DNA from: Saccharothrix carnea
GTDB lineage: Bacteria > Actinomycetota > Actinomycetes > Mycobacteriales > Pseudonocardiaceae
Reading direction: 5' to 3'
Assembly: GCF_003014735.1 (NCBI RefSeq)
Contig: NZ_PYAX01000004.1
Location: 434,001 to 498,000 of the forward strand
DNA length: 64,000 bases
The notes under the pieces were generated by a model. The model was not told where the DNA came from and did not search any database. It was given only the letters and a program-made list of their open reading frames with translations. Below, in pieces: positions 16,948 to 25,303 of this stretch. The translations under genes and the position numbers were made by a program. Position 1 is the stretch's first letter, and each line of letters begins with the position of its first letter.

Positions 16948-17970
16948 ATGGACGTGTATCTGCTGATCCTGGGCGATCACCTGCCCAACCCGTACACCGG
17001 CCGGGCGGTCTCGGAGTGCGACCGGCTGGGGGCGATGGTGGAGCAGGCCGTCGTGGCGGAGGAAGCCGGCTTCACCGGGGTGGCGATCGGCGAGCACCAC
17101 TTCACCCGGTACATCGTCTCCGCGCCCGAGTTGCTGCTGGCCACGATCGCCGACCGCACGTCGACGTTGCGGCTGTCCACCGGCGTGACGCTGCTCGCGC
17201 ACCACGACCCGGTGCGGGTGGCGGAGAACCTGGCCACGTTGGACGTGCTGTCGCGGGGTCGGGCGGAGCTGATCGTGGCGCGAGGTGTGTCGCAGCGCAC
17301 GGATGTGGCGTTCGGGGTGCAGGACGACGTGCGGGCGCGGTTCGACGAGAACCTGCGGCTGCTGCTGCGGCTGTTGGAGGAGAAGCACGTCACGTGGGAG
17401 GGCAGGTACCGCAGTCCGCTGGTGGACGTCACGACGACGCCGCGCCCGGTGCAGCAGCCCCGGCCGCTGGTGTGGATCGGCAGCGGGTCGGCGGTGTCGG
17501 CGGACCTGGCGGTGGAGCTGGGGCTGCCGTTGATGCTGCCCAGCACGTTGCGGGACCCGCGGACGCACCGGCCGGTGGTGGAGCGCTACCGGGCCGCGAT
17601 GGGCGGTGGTGGGCGGGTGGCGTTGCCGAGCCACGTGTACGTGGCACCGACCGCGGGCGCGGCCCGTGCCACGTGGCGGCCCCACCTGGCCGCGTACGCC
17701 GAGTTCGCCGACCCGTGGCGCGGTGACGGTGACGTGGACGTGGACCTGCTGATGGAGGGCGCGGCGGTGTGCGGCGACCCGGCGGAGGTGACCGACCGGC
17801 TGAACCGGCTGACCGAGCTGCTGTCGTTGGACGCGCAACTGGTCATGGTGGACATAGGGGGTCTGCCGCACCAGGCCGTGCTCGACGCGATCCGGCTGTT
17901 CGGCCGGGAAGTCCTGCCGAACCTGAACCCGGCGCCGTCCCGGGTCACCGACCCGCCGCGGGCGTCCTGA
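16948..17970 (+). CDS. LLM-class (luciferase-like) flavin oxidoreductase
   Basis: 340 residues from ATG 16948. Bacterial-luciferase-like barrel: AEEAGFTGVAIGEHHF at the second strand, STGVTLLAHHDPVRVAENLATLDVLSRGR, and VARGVS typify the FMN- or F420-dependent LLM superfamily. A C-terminal GDPAEVTDRL motif is also typical. Which cofactor cannot be told. The stop falls inside the first of four 22-bp tandem repeats. Confidence 0.88.
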   Translation: MDVYLLILGDHLPNPYTGRAVSECDRLGAMVEQAVVAEEAGFTGVAIGEHHFTRYIVSAPELLLATIADRTSTLRLSTGVTLLAHHDPVRVAENLATLDVLSRGRAELIVARGVSQRTDVAFGVQDDVRARFDENLRLLLRLLEEKHVTWEGRYRSPLVDVTTTPRPVQQPRPLVWIGSGSAVSADLAVELGLPLMLPSTLRDPRTHRPVVERYRAAMGGGGRVALPSHVYVAPTAGAARATWRPHLAAYAEFADPWRGDGDVDVDLLMEGAAVCGDPAEVTDRLNRLTELLSLDAQLVMVDIGGLPHQAVLDAIRLFGREVLPNLNPAPSRVTDPPRAS

Positions 17971-18052
17971 GCGTTGAATTCAGGGGTCCTGGACGTGGGA
18001 CACGGTGGTCCTGAACGTACGACTCACGCGTTATGGATGTAGGACACGCGGG
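17965..18052 (+). repeat. Four tandem 22-bp repeats, operator-like
   Basis: Units begin at 17965, 17987, 18009 and 18031 with no gaps. Aligned core: TCCTGAGCGT, TCCTGGACGT, TCCTGAACGT, TTATGGATGT, followed in units 2-4 by GGGACACG, ACGACTCACG and AGGACACG. Unit 1 overlaps the LLM stop and is the most diverged. The 22-bp period is about two helical turns. They lie 33 bases upstream of the Pro-rich gene, whose promoter they probably cover. Confidence 0.7.
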
Positions 18053-18084
18053 TTTTGGGTAGTCCGGGGGCAAGGAGGTCCACC

Positions 18085-18249
18085 ATGGTCCAGCCCCAAC
18101 CGCCCGAACCGCGGCCCGTGCCGGTGCCCGATCCGGTGCCCCAGCCGCCGCGCGAGCCGTCGCCGGCGACCGAACCACCGATCCCGCCCACGCCGGAGCC
18201 GCCGTCGCCCAACAAGCCCGCGCCGAACGAGTCACCGCCGAACAGGTGA
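18085..18249 (+). CDS. 54-residue proline-rich micro-protein
   Basis: ATG 18085 preceded by AAGGAGGTCC at ideal spacing, one of the strongest ribosome sites in the window. The upstream in-frame ATG has none. Nearly half of the residues are Pro, arranged as PxP runs with Glu and Pro-Ser (PVPVPDPVPQPP, PPIPPTPEPPSP). No hydrophobic segment or Cys. Intrinsically disordered; function unknown. It converges with the HelR-like gene (10-base gap) and follows the 22-bp repeats. Confidence 0.55.
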   Translation: MVQPQPPEPRPVPVPDPVPQPPREPSPATEPPIPPTPEPPSPNKPAPNESPPNR

Positions 18250-18259
18250 GGAGGCGGGA

Positions 18260-20281
18260 TCAGCCCGGGTCGGCGCCGTCGGTTCGTGCCGGGGTGCGCA
18301 CGACGATCAGCCGTCGAGTGGCCCGGGTCAGGGCGACGTACCGCTCCGCCGGTGTCATCCGCTCCGGGTCGACCACGACCACCGTGTCGAACTCCAGGCC
18401 CTTGGTCGCCCGGGGCGTGAGCGGGCCGGTGGGGGTGATCACGGCGAACGTGCCGGTGGCCGGGCGGAACGACTCCGGGTCGGCGCCGGTGACCTCGACC
18501 GGTGGTTCGCCGTGCCGCACGGACGTCGGCGGCACGGCGGTGGGGTCGACCTCGGCCAGCGCGTCGGCGGCGTAGGCCATGATCTCGGCCGGTGTGCGGT
18601 AGTTGACCGTGAGCCCGCGGTACTGCCAGCGGTCGCGGGCGAGTGGTTCCAGCGCCCGTGACCAGTCGCGGGCGCCCGCCGCGGACTGGCGCTGGGCCAG
18701 GTCGCCGACGATCGTCATGGACCGGTTGGGCGCGCGCCTGGCCAGCACCCGCCAGTCCATTTCGGACAGTTCCTGCGCCTCGTCGACCACGATGTGGCCG
18801 TAGGTCCACTCGCGGTCGGCGGCGGCGCGTTCGGCCGTGACGCGGTGGTCGACGGCGGTGTGGCGGTCGGCCAGCCACTCGGCGTCCACCAGGTCCACGG
18901 CGCGCAGGTCTTCCTCGTACATCTCGGCGTCGCTGTCGATCACGTGCAGCACGCCCTGCGCGTACTCGACGGCCTGCCTGCGCTGCCGCGCCGCGCGCCG
19001 TTCGGCCCGGCCGTCGTCGCCGAGCAGTTCGGCGGCCTCGTCCAGCAGCGGCACGTCGGAGACCGTCCACGCGCGCGGGTCGTCGCGGTGCAGTTCCGGG
19101 TAGCCGAGGCCGAAGCAGCGGCCGGCGTAGAGGTCGGCCAGGAGCCGCTGCGGGGTGAGGAGCGGCCACAGCTCGTCGACCGCGCGCCGCACGTCGGGGT
19201 GGCCGGTGAGCTCGCGGCGCACGTCGGCCGCCAGTTCCGGCCAGTCCTCGCCGATGAGGTCGAGCGCGGGTGCGACCAGGGCGTCCACCAGTGCCCGGTG
19301 GAACACCGGCCGGGCCTCGTTGTGCTTGAGCCCGGCGTCCCGCGCCCGTGCCCTGGCCCGCGCGGCGATCTCGGCGGTCAGCTCGACGGTGACGTCCTCC
19401 AGTTCGACCGGAATGGGGTCGGCGGGCACCTCCTGCCGGTCGGCGACGGCCTCCGCCAGCAGGTCCACCGCCCGGAGGCCGCCTTTGAGGGCTTGCAGCT
19501 CCGGGGTGTCCTCGCGCTCGGCGCGGACGCCGGGGAACAACTCGCCGGGCGTGGCGAACACGACGTCGGTCTCGCCCAGGGACGGCAGCACCTCGCCGAT
19601 GTAGCGCAGGAAGCCCGGGTTCGGGCCGACCACCAGCACGCCACGCCGGGACAGCTGTTCGCGCTGCGTGTAGAGCAGGTAGGCGACGCGGTGCAGCGCG
19701 ACGGCCGTCTTGCCGGTGCCGGGACCGCCCTCGATCACCAGCACGCCCCGGTGCGGCAGGCGGATGACCTCGTCCTGCTCGGCCTGGATGGTGGCGACGA
19801 TATCGCGCATGGTGGCCGAGCGGGGCGCGTCCAACGCCTCCAGCAGCGCTTTCGAGGTGAGCTGGAGTTCGTCGTCGTGGAAGCTCTCCAGGTGCCGCCC
19901 CCTGGTCCGGAAATGGCGGCGGAGGGTGACTCCCTCGGGGTTCGCCGCGGTCGCGGTGTAGAACGGGCGGGCAGCCGGTGCGCGCCAGTCGGTCAACAGC
20001 GGTTCGTAGTCGCGGTCGGTGTCGAACAAGCCGATCCGGCCGATGTAGACGCGGCCTCCGGCGGTGTCGATGCGGCCGAAGCACAGGTTCCCGTCCGCCA
20101 CGTTCAGGCGGCTGACCTGCTCGGACAGTGTGCGCACGGCGACTTCGCGGTGCCAGCGCTGCTCGTGGCCGTCCTTGAGCGCGGCGTCGAGCCCGGCCTG
20201 GGCGGCGGCCCGTTCCCGCTCCAGCCGATCGTGCAGGAAGGCGATCCGCTCTCGCTCGGCGGACAATTCCCCGGTGGTCAC
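18260..20281 (-). CDS. helR: HelD/HelR-like RNA polymerase recycling ATPase
   Basis: 673 residues from GTG 20281 (AGGGGGC just upstream). Superfamily 1 motor: N-terminal coiled-coil (~5-60), CFGRIDTAGGRVYIGRIGLFD (split FGRID, YIGRIG), Walker A GGPGTGKTA at 185-193, QxDVxRxPHRGVLVIEG context, motif II VVDEAQELS, GDLAQRQ, and YVALTRATRRL. The layout matches HelD-like proteins, which pull RNA polymerase off DNA, and more closely HelR of Streptomyces, which displaces rifamycin from it. The HelR name rather than generic HelD is from overall resemblance. No clear rifamycin-associated element was seen upstream. Confidence 0.75.
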   Translation of the reverse strand: MTTGELSAERERIAFLHDRLERERAAAQAGLDAALKDGHEQRWHREVAVRTLSEQVSRLNVADGNLCFGRIDTAGGRVYIGRIGLFDTDRDYEPLLTDWRAPAARPFYTATAANPEGVTLRRHFRTRGRHLESFHDDELQLTSKALLEALDAPRSATMRDIVATIQAEQDEVIRLPHRGVLVIEGGPGTGKTAVALHRVAYLLYTQREQLSRRGVLVVGPNPGFLRYIGEVLPSLGETDVVFATPGELFPGVRAEREDTPELQALKGGLRAVDLLAEAVADRQEVPADPIPVELEDVTVELTAEIAARARARARDAGLKHNEARPVFHRALVDALVAPALDLIGEDWPELAADVRRELTGHPDVRRAVDELWPLLTPQRLLADLYAGRCFGLGYPELHRDDPRAWTVSDVPLLDEAAELLGDDGRAERRAARQRRQAVEYAQGVLHVIDSDAEMYEEDLRAVDLVDAEWLADRHTAVDHRVTAERAAADREWTYGHIVVDEAQELSEMDWRVLARRAPNRSMTIVGDLAQRQSAAGARDWSRALEPLARDRWQYRGLTVNYRTPAEIMAYAADALAEVDPTAVPPTSVRHGEPPVEVTGADPESFRPATGTFAVITPTGPLTPRATKGLEFDTVVVVDPERMTPAERYVALTRATRRLIVVRTPARTDGADPG

Positions 20282-20407
20282 GCTTGCCCCCTGTGATATA
20301 CTGGGATTGTCTCCACTCCGCCATTTCCGGCGAAATCAACCTTTATGTTTACCACATTTCCGGCGCGCGTTTCACGGTCACCGCTCCGAGTCACCTGATG
20401 GCGTGAA

Positions 20408-21190
20408 ATGATCGGTCGCGTGGAATCCGACGAGTTGGTGGTCGCCGTCGCGCAGCACGCGCCCGTGCCCGGTGACGTCGCGGAGAACGCGCGCCGTGCG
20501 GCCGCGGCGGTGGCGGAGGCGGAGGGCGCGCGGCTGCTGCTGTTCCCCCTGCTGTCGTTGTCCGGCTACGACCTGGGCCGGCTGGCCGAGCCCGGGTGCT
20601 GGGTCGGTCCCGACGACCCCCGGCTGGACGTCGTCCGCGAGGCGAGCCGGGCGCACGGGGTGACGGCGGTGGTCGGCGCGGCGTGGCTCGGTCCCGATGG
20701 CCGGCGGTTGCTGGCGTCGGTGGCGCTGTCGCCGGACAGCACGGTCGAGGTGGTCGGCAAGCAGTACCTGAGCCGGGCCGAGCGGGAGCTGTTCGAGCCG
20801 GGCGGATTCGGGCCGCCGCTGGACGTCGCGGGGTGGCGGGTCGCGCTGGCCGTCTGCTACGACGCGGCGGCGCCGGAGCACGCGGTGGAGGTGGCCCGGC
20901 GTGGCGCGGACGTCTACGCGGTGTCGGCGCTGTACACCGAGGGGCAGGAACGGCGGCTCGACGTGCACCCCGCGGCCCGTGCGCTGGACCACCGGATGTA
21001 CGCGCTGGTGGCGAACCTGGCCGGGGCGGGCCCGGGCTGGCGTTCGTGCGGGGGCAGCGGGGTGTGGCACCCGGACGGGCGGCGGGTGGCGCGGGCGGGC
21101 ACGGGACCGCGGGTGGTGACGGCCCGGTTGGCGCGCGCCGACTTGGACCGGCTGCGAGCGGACGACGTCACGGCGGGGTATCGGGGGTAG
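20408..21190 (+). CDS. Nitrilase-superfamily protein lacking the catalytic Glu
   Basis: 260 residues. The fold is clear: LLFPxxSLSGY, GKQYLSRAERELFEPGG (Lys118) and LAVCYDAAAPEHAV (Cys150). In a working carbon-nitrogen hydrolase the first motif reads FPE; here it reads FPLLSLSGY with Leu48 where the general-base Glu belongs, so Glu-Lys-Cys is broken. It may be inactive, a binding protein, or use another acid. ATG 20408 is the outer start; GTG 20420, seven bases after AATGAT, would be leaderless and is about as likely. The SDR gene starts 2 bases after its stop. Confidence 0.8.
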   Translation: MIGRVESDELVVAVAQHAPVPGDVAENARRAAAAVAEAEGARLLLFPLLSLSGYDLGRLAEPGCWVGPDDPRLDVVREASRAHGVTAVVGAAWLGPDGRRLLASVALSPDSTVEVVGKQYLSRAERELFEPGGFGPPLDVAGWRVALAVCYDAAAPEHAVEVARRGADVYAVSALYTEGQERRLDVHPAARALDHRMYALVANLAGAGPGWRSCGGSGVWHPDGRRVARAGTGPRVVTARLARADLDRLRADDVTAGYRG

Positions 21191-21192
21191 GC

Positions 21193-22020
21193 GTGGGCGT
21201 GCTGGACGGCAAGGCCGTGATCGTGACCGGCGCGGGTCGCGGGTTGGGTGAGGCGTACGCGCGGCACGCGGCGGCTGCGGGCGCGCGGGTCGTGGTGAAC
21301 GACATCGAGGGCTCCGACGAGGTCGCGGCTTCGATCGTGGACGCGGGCGGTGAGGCCGTGGCGCACACGGGGTCGGTGACCGATCCCGCGGTGGCGTCCG
21401 CGCTGGTCGAGCTGTGCGCGTCGGCGTTCGGGCAGGTGGACGGCCTGGTGAACAACGCGGGCGTCACGCACTTCGCCGAGCCGTGGGACGACGAGCCGGA
21501 CGTGCTGCGCTCGGTGGTCGAGGTGAACGTGCTCGGCACGATGTACTGCGGCACGGCGGCGGCGAAGGTGATGCGGGGCGGCTCGATCGTGAACGTCGTG
21601 TCGGGCGCCATGCTGGGCCGTGCCGGTGCGGCGGCCTACTCGGCGTCGAAGGGCGCGGTCGCCTCGCTGACCTTGTCGTGGGCCGGCTCGCTGGCCGCGC
21701 GGAACATCCGCGTCAACGCCATCGCACCGCTCGCGTGGACCCCGATGATGGACCTCGACCCCCGCGCCGGGCAGATCAGCTCACCGGACCAGACCCCGGC
21801 CAGGATGGCGCCCCTGGTGACCTACCTGCTCAGCGACCGGGCCAGGAACGTGACCAGCCAACTGATCCGCTTCCTGCCGGACAAGCTGCACGTCGTCTCC
21901 CAGTACGCCGTGAAGCAGCCGGTGCTGACCCGGGAGTCCTGGGACGTCGACTCCATCGCCGCCGCCTTCGAGTCCGACCTGACCGCCGAACCACCAGGCC
22001 GTGCCCGGTGGCAGGTCTGA
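21193..22020 (+). CDS. Short-chain dehydrogenase/reductase
   Basis: 275 residues from GTG 21193, two bases after the previous stop. Classical SDR: TGAGRGLG nucleotide loop, NNAGV, Ser in VVSGAML, YSASK catalytic Tyr-Lys, and a VNAIAPLAWTPM substrate-loop start. Asp after the second strand (NDIEGSD) favours NAD. Layout resembles SDRs of fatty-acyl or steroid degradation, with a C-terminal extension ending AEPPGRARWQV. Probably co-transcribed with the nitrilase-like gene. Confidence 0.88.
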   Translation: MGVLDGKAVIVTGAGRGLGEAYARHAAAAGARVVVNDIEGSDEVAASIVDAGGEAVAHTGSVTDPAVASALVELCASAFGQVDGLVNNAGVTHFAEPWDDEPDVLRSVVEVNVLGTMYCGTAAAKVMRGGSIVNVVSGAMLGRAGAAAYSASKGAVASLTLSWAGSLAARNIRVNAIAPLAWTPMMDLDPRAGQISSPDQTPARMAPLVTYLLSDRARNVTSQLIRFLPDKLHVVSQYAVKQPVLTRESWDVDSIAAAFESDLTAEPPGRARWQV

Positions 22021-22135
22021 GTCGCCCCTGAGGTCACCTCCGTGACCGGCCACGTCCTCGCCACCGGCACGGGCTTCGACCGCGGACGGGACCGGCGCTC
22101 GACCACCCGGCGGTTCCCCGGTGCCCAGGTGGTCC

Positions 22136-22933
22136 CTACGCGCTGACGCGCTGCCGGCGCAGCGGCACGACCAGGGGAGTCTCGGTCTCCGGGTCGGCGA
22201 TCACCCGGCACGGCAGGCCGAAGACGTCCTCCACCAGCTCCGCGGTGACGATGTCGGCCGGCCTGCCCTGGGCCACCACGCCGACACCGGGTTTCATCGC
22301 GATCAGGTGGGTGGCGTACCGGCATGCCTGGTTGAGGTCGTGCAGGACGGCGACCAGCGTGTGGTTGCCGTCCTCGTGCAGGTCGGCGCACAGGTCCAGC
22401 ACCTCGACCTGGTGCGCGATGTCGAGGAACGTGGTCGGCTCGTCCAGCAGCAGGATCGGCGTCTGCTGGGCCAGCACCATGGCCAGCCACACGCGTTGCC
22501 GCTGCCCGCCGGACAGCTCGTCGACCAGCCGGTCGGCCAGGTCGTGCACGCCGGTCAGCCGCATCGCGGCGGCGGTCGCCTGCTCGTCCTCGACCGACCA
22601 CTGCCGCAGCAGCCGCTGGTGCGGGTACCGGCCGCGGGCCACGAGTTCGCCGACCGTGATGCCGCCGGGCGCGATGGAGGTCTGCGGCAGCAGCCCGAGC
22701 CGGCGGGCGACCTCCTTGGAGCGGTACGTCGAGATCGCCTCACCGTCGAGGTACACGGCGCCGGTGCGCGGTTTGAGCATGCGCGCCAACGCCTTCAGCA
22801 CGGTGGACTTGCCGCAGGCGTTGGGGCCCACGATGACGGTGAACGAGCCGTCCGGGATCTCGACGTCCAACCCGGACACGACCACGCGCTCGTCGTAGGA
22901 CAGCGTCAGTTCCGAACCGCGGAGCCTGGTCAC
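22136..22933 (-). CDS. Iron-siderophore ABC importer, ATP-binding protein (FecE/FepC type)
   Basis: 265 residues from GTG 22933, which overlaps the permease stop (GTGA) and has GGGGAG upstream. Walker A GPNACGKST (36-44), Q-loop LLPQTS, signature LSGGQRQRVWLAM, Walker B ILLLDEPTTFLD and switch His in AVLHDLNQAC, all intact. The layout is that of FepC/FhuC. It energises the two FecCD permeases encoded upstream. Last gene of an iron-box operon (24962 down to 22136). Confidence 0.93.
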   Translation of the reverse strand: MTRLRGSELTLSYDERVVVSGLDVEIPDGSFTVIVGPNACGKSTVLKALARMLKPRTGAVYLDGEAISTYRSKEVARRLGLLPQTSIAPGGITVGELVARGRYPHQRLLRQWSVEDEQATAAAMRLTGVHDLADRLVDELSGGQRQRVWLAMVLAQQTPILLLDEPTTFLDIAHQVEVLDLCADLHEDGNHTLVAVLHDLNQACRYATHLIAMKPGVGVVAQGRPADIVTAELVEDVFGLPCRVIADPETETPLVVPLRRQRVSA

Positions 22934-23958
22934 GTCGTGCTCCCCTTCCGCCACTCGTGGGCCAGCAACCACACCAGGTAGAGCCCGCCGATCGCGCCGG
23001 TGGCGATGCCGACCGGCAACTGCGTCGTCGGGAACAGCCGTTGCACCGCGAAGTCGCTGACGACCAGCAGCAGGCCGCCCATGAGCGCCGCCGCGGCCAG
23101 ACCGGGCCCGGACGCCCCTGTCAGCCGGCGGGCGACCTGCGGCGCGGCCAGCGCCACGAAGCTGATCGGCCCGGCGGCGGCGGTGGCGACGGCGGCCAGG
23201 CCCACGCTCACCGCGAGCAGGGCCAGGCGGGTGCGCTCGGCGTCCACGCCCAGCCCGGTCGCGGCGCTGTCGCCCATCTCCAGCAGCGCCAGCCGCCGGC
23301 CGAGCACCAACGCGCACGGCAGCAGCACGGCGAGCACGGCGGCGACCACCTGTGCCTCGTCCCAGCCCCGGTTGTTCAGGCCGCCGACGAGCCACGCCTG
23401 CGCGGCCAGCGCGCTCTCCAGCGTGGCCCGGGTGATCAGGTAGGAGTTGACCGCGAGCATCATCGCGCTCACGCCGATGCCGATGAGCACCAGCCGGAAG
23501 CCCTGCACGCCCTGCTTGAGCGCCAACAGGTACACGGCGGCGGACGTGAGCAGGCCCGAGGCGGTCGCGCCGAGCGCGGTGGCCGTCATGCTGCCCTGGG
23601 CCAGCACGAGGACCGCGATCGCGCCGGTGGCCGCGCCCTGGGTGAAGCCGATGATGTCCGGGCTGGCCAGCGGGTTGCGGGACAGGCTCTGCAGGATCGC
23701 GCCGCTGAGCGCGAGCGCCGCGCCGACCAGCAGGCCGGTGATCAGGCGCGGCAGGCGCAGCGTGAAGACGACGAAGTCGGCGTAGCCGTCGCCCTGCCCG
23801 ACGACCGTGGCCAGCACCTCGCCGACGGTGAGCGGGAAGTCGCCGGTGACCATGGTGGCGACGGCGGCGACCACGGTGAGCACGGCGATGGCCGTGCTGA
23901 CGCCGAGGGCGCGTTCGCTGATCCGCAGCGAGACGACGGGGGTGCGGACGGTCCTCAC
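22930..23958 (-). CDS. Iron-siderophore ABC importer, permease 2 (FecCD type)
   Basis: 342 residues from GTG 23958, overlapping the stop of permease 1 by four bases. About ten membrane helices with FecCD strings: LRLPRLITGLLVGAALALSGA (split RLPRLI and GAALALSGA), RNPLASPDIIGF, GPISFVALAAPQVARRLTG. It makes the transmembrane pore with permease 1. The open frame extends far upstream over that gene, which is shadow. Confidence 0.92.
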   Translation of the reverse strand: MRTVRTPVVSLRISERALGVSTAIAVLTVVAAVATMVTGDFPLTVGEVLATVVGQGDGYADFVVFTLRLPRLITGLLVGAALALSGAILQSLSRNPLASPDIIGFTQGAATGAIAVLVLAQGSMTATALGATASGLLTSAAVYLLALKQGVQGFRLVLIGIGVSAMMLAVNSYLITRATLESALAAQAWLVGGLNNRGWDEAQVVAAVLAVLLPCALVLGRRLALLEMGDSAATGLGVDAERTRLALLAVSVGLAAVATAAAGPISFVALAAPQVARRLTGASGPGLAAAALMGGLLLVVSDFAVQRLFPTTQLPVGIATGAIGGLYLVWLLAHEWRKGSTT

Positions 23959-24962
23959 AGCGTGGCCGGCTTCCGTCGCCTGCACAGCGCGATGAACACG
24001 GGTGCGCCGATGAACGCGGTGATGATGCCGACCTCCATCTCCTGCGGTGCGACGACCACCCGGCCGACGACGTCCGAGCCGAGCAGCAGGATCGGCGAGA
24101 GCACCGCGGAGTACGCCAGCACCCAGCGCTGGTCGCTGCCGCCGATCATGCGGGCCACGTGCGGCACGGTCAGGCCGACGAACGCGATCGGCCCGGCGGC
24201 GGCGGTCGCGGCGCCCGCCATGAGCGTGACCGCGAGGACGCCGAACGCGCGGGTGCGGTTGACGTTCGCGCCCAGCGCCTTGCCTGTGTGGTCGCCCAGC
24301 GCCAGCACGTTGAGGTTGCGGGCGAGCAGGAACGCGATCAGGATCCCCGGCAGCACGAACGGCGAGACCTGGCCGATCAGCTCGAAGTCGCGGCCGGCGA
24401 GCGAACCGACGTTCCAGAACCGGAACGAGTCGAACGTGTGCGTGAACAGCAGCAGGATCGCCGAGACGTACGCGTAGAGGACCGCGGTCAGCGCCGCGCC
24501 GCTGAGCACCAGCCGGTCGGGGGTGGCCGCGCCCCGCCCGGCCGCGCCGAGGACGTAGACGACGGTCGCCGTGCCCGCCGCGCCGGCCAGCGCGAACCAC
24601 ACGTACCCGGTGGGGCTGGTGATGCCGAAGAACGCGATGGCGGACACGATCGCCGCCGCCGCGCCCATGTTCACGCCGAGCAGGCCGGGGTCGGCGAGCG
24701 GGTTGCGGGTCAACGCCTGCATCACCGCGCCGGCCAGGCCGAGCGCCGCGCCGACCAGCAGGCCGAGCACGGCCCGGGGCACGCGGACGTCGCGCACGAT
24801 GGCCGCGTCGCCGGTGCCGTCATCGGCGAGGAGCAGCGAGAAGGTGTCGGCGAACGGGATGCTCTTGGTGCCGATCCACAGGCTGAGCAGCACGATCAGG
24901 CCCAGCACGCCGATCGACACGAGCAGGCCGACCCCTCGCACCGCTTCGCGCGACACCCGCAC
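23955..24962 (-). CDS. Iron-siderophore ABC importer, permease 1 (FecCD type)
   Basis: 335 residues, FecCD family: RVPRAVLGLLVGAALGLAGA (split VPRAVL and AALGLAGA), RNPLADPGLLGVN, GPIAFVGLTVPHVARMIGG. First gene of the importer operon. GTG 24962 directly abuts its GGGAG, so the in-frame GTG two codons later (24956) has better spacing and may be the true start. An iron box lies 11 bases upstream of 24962. No substrate-binding protein is encoded in this operon; the nearest one is at 54240-55250. Confidence 0.92.
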   Translation of the reverse strand: MRVSREAVRGVGLLVSIGVLGLIVLLSLWIGTKSIPFADTFSLLLADDGTGDAAIVRDVRVPRAVLGLLVGAALGLAGAVMQALTRNPLADPGLLGVNMGAAAAIVSAIAFFGITSPTGYVWFALAGAAGTATVVYVLGAAGRGAATPDRLVLSGAALTAVLYAYVSAILLLFTHTFDSFRFWNVGSLAGRDFELIGQVSPFVLPGILIAFLLARNLNVLALGDHTGKALGANVNRTRAFGVLAVTLMAGAATAAAGPIAFVGLTVPHVARMIGGSDQRWVLAYSAVLSPILLLGSDVVGRVVVAPQEMEVGIITAFIGAPVFIALCRRRKPATL

Positions 24963-24973
24963 CTCCCGGAAGT

Positions 24974-24992
24974 TTAGGTAAGGCTAACCGAC
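24974..24992 (-). promoter_or_regulatory. Iron box (IdeR/DmdR operator) of the importer operon
   Basis: Plus strand reads TTAGGTAAGGCTAACCGAC against the consensus TTAGGTTAGGCTAACCTAA: 16 of 19 match. Its position just before the permease start fits iron-dependent repression by an IdeR/DmdR-type regulator. Confidence 0.85.
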
Positions 24993-25303
24993 ACACGGCG
25001 CAAGTCGATCGCCCGGTCAGTCGCGGTGCCGTGGACGGTGGGCGCCCGGTGACACCGCTGCTTCGGGCTCGGGGCGCGCGCCCGACCGGTTCGCGGTGAT
25101 GGCGCGCAATCGCTGCCCGAGGGGCACGACCCCCGGTGGCCGGATCCCCCGCGGCACGCCGGCCGCGGGGGATCCGGCCCCGGTCACGACGTGCGGGTCG
25201 TGCCCCCTCGGTGAGGGGCGGGCCGGCCGGTGACGTAGTGGCTGTAGACGCCGAAGTCCATCGGGTCGCGCCCCCCGTGCGCGGACTTCGTGAACCTCGG
25301 CTT
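24993..25303. other. 311-base gap between importer promoter and azoreductase stop
   Basis: No full gene is seen. It holds a long perfect hairpin (25138-25179) and a small one (25204-25218, CCCCTC-ggt-GAGGGG). Directly after the azoreductase TGA the same minus-strand frame stays open for 38 codons to a TGA at ~25184, with a protein-like segment DPMDFGVYSHYVTGRP. That may be readthrough, a gene remnant or chance. Confidence 0.5.
25138..25179 (-). terminator. Perfect 17-bp hairpin, probable terminator
   Basis: Left arm 25138-25154 (GGCCGGATCCCCCGCGG) pairs completely with 25163-25179; the loop is 8 bases. No T-run follows, as is common in high-GC actinomycetes. It probably ends the TetR/azoreductase transcript before the importer promoter. 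Confidence 0.7.

Noticed and set aside
20270..20320. Rifamycin-associated element upstream of the HelR-like gene
   Set aside because: AGGGGGCAAGCGTG is present near the start, but I could not make the paired half-site of the element as I remember it, so no site is claimed.
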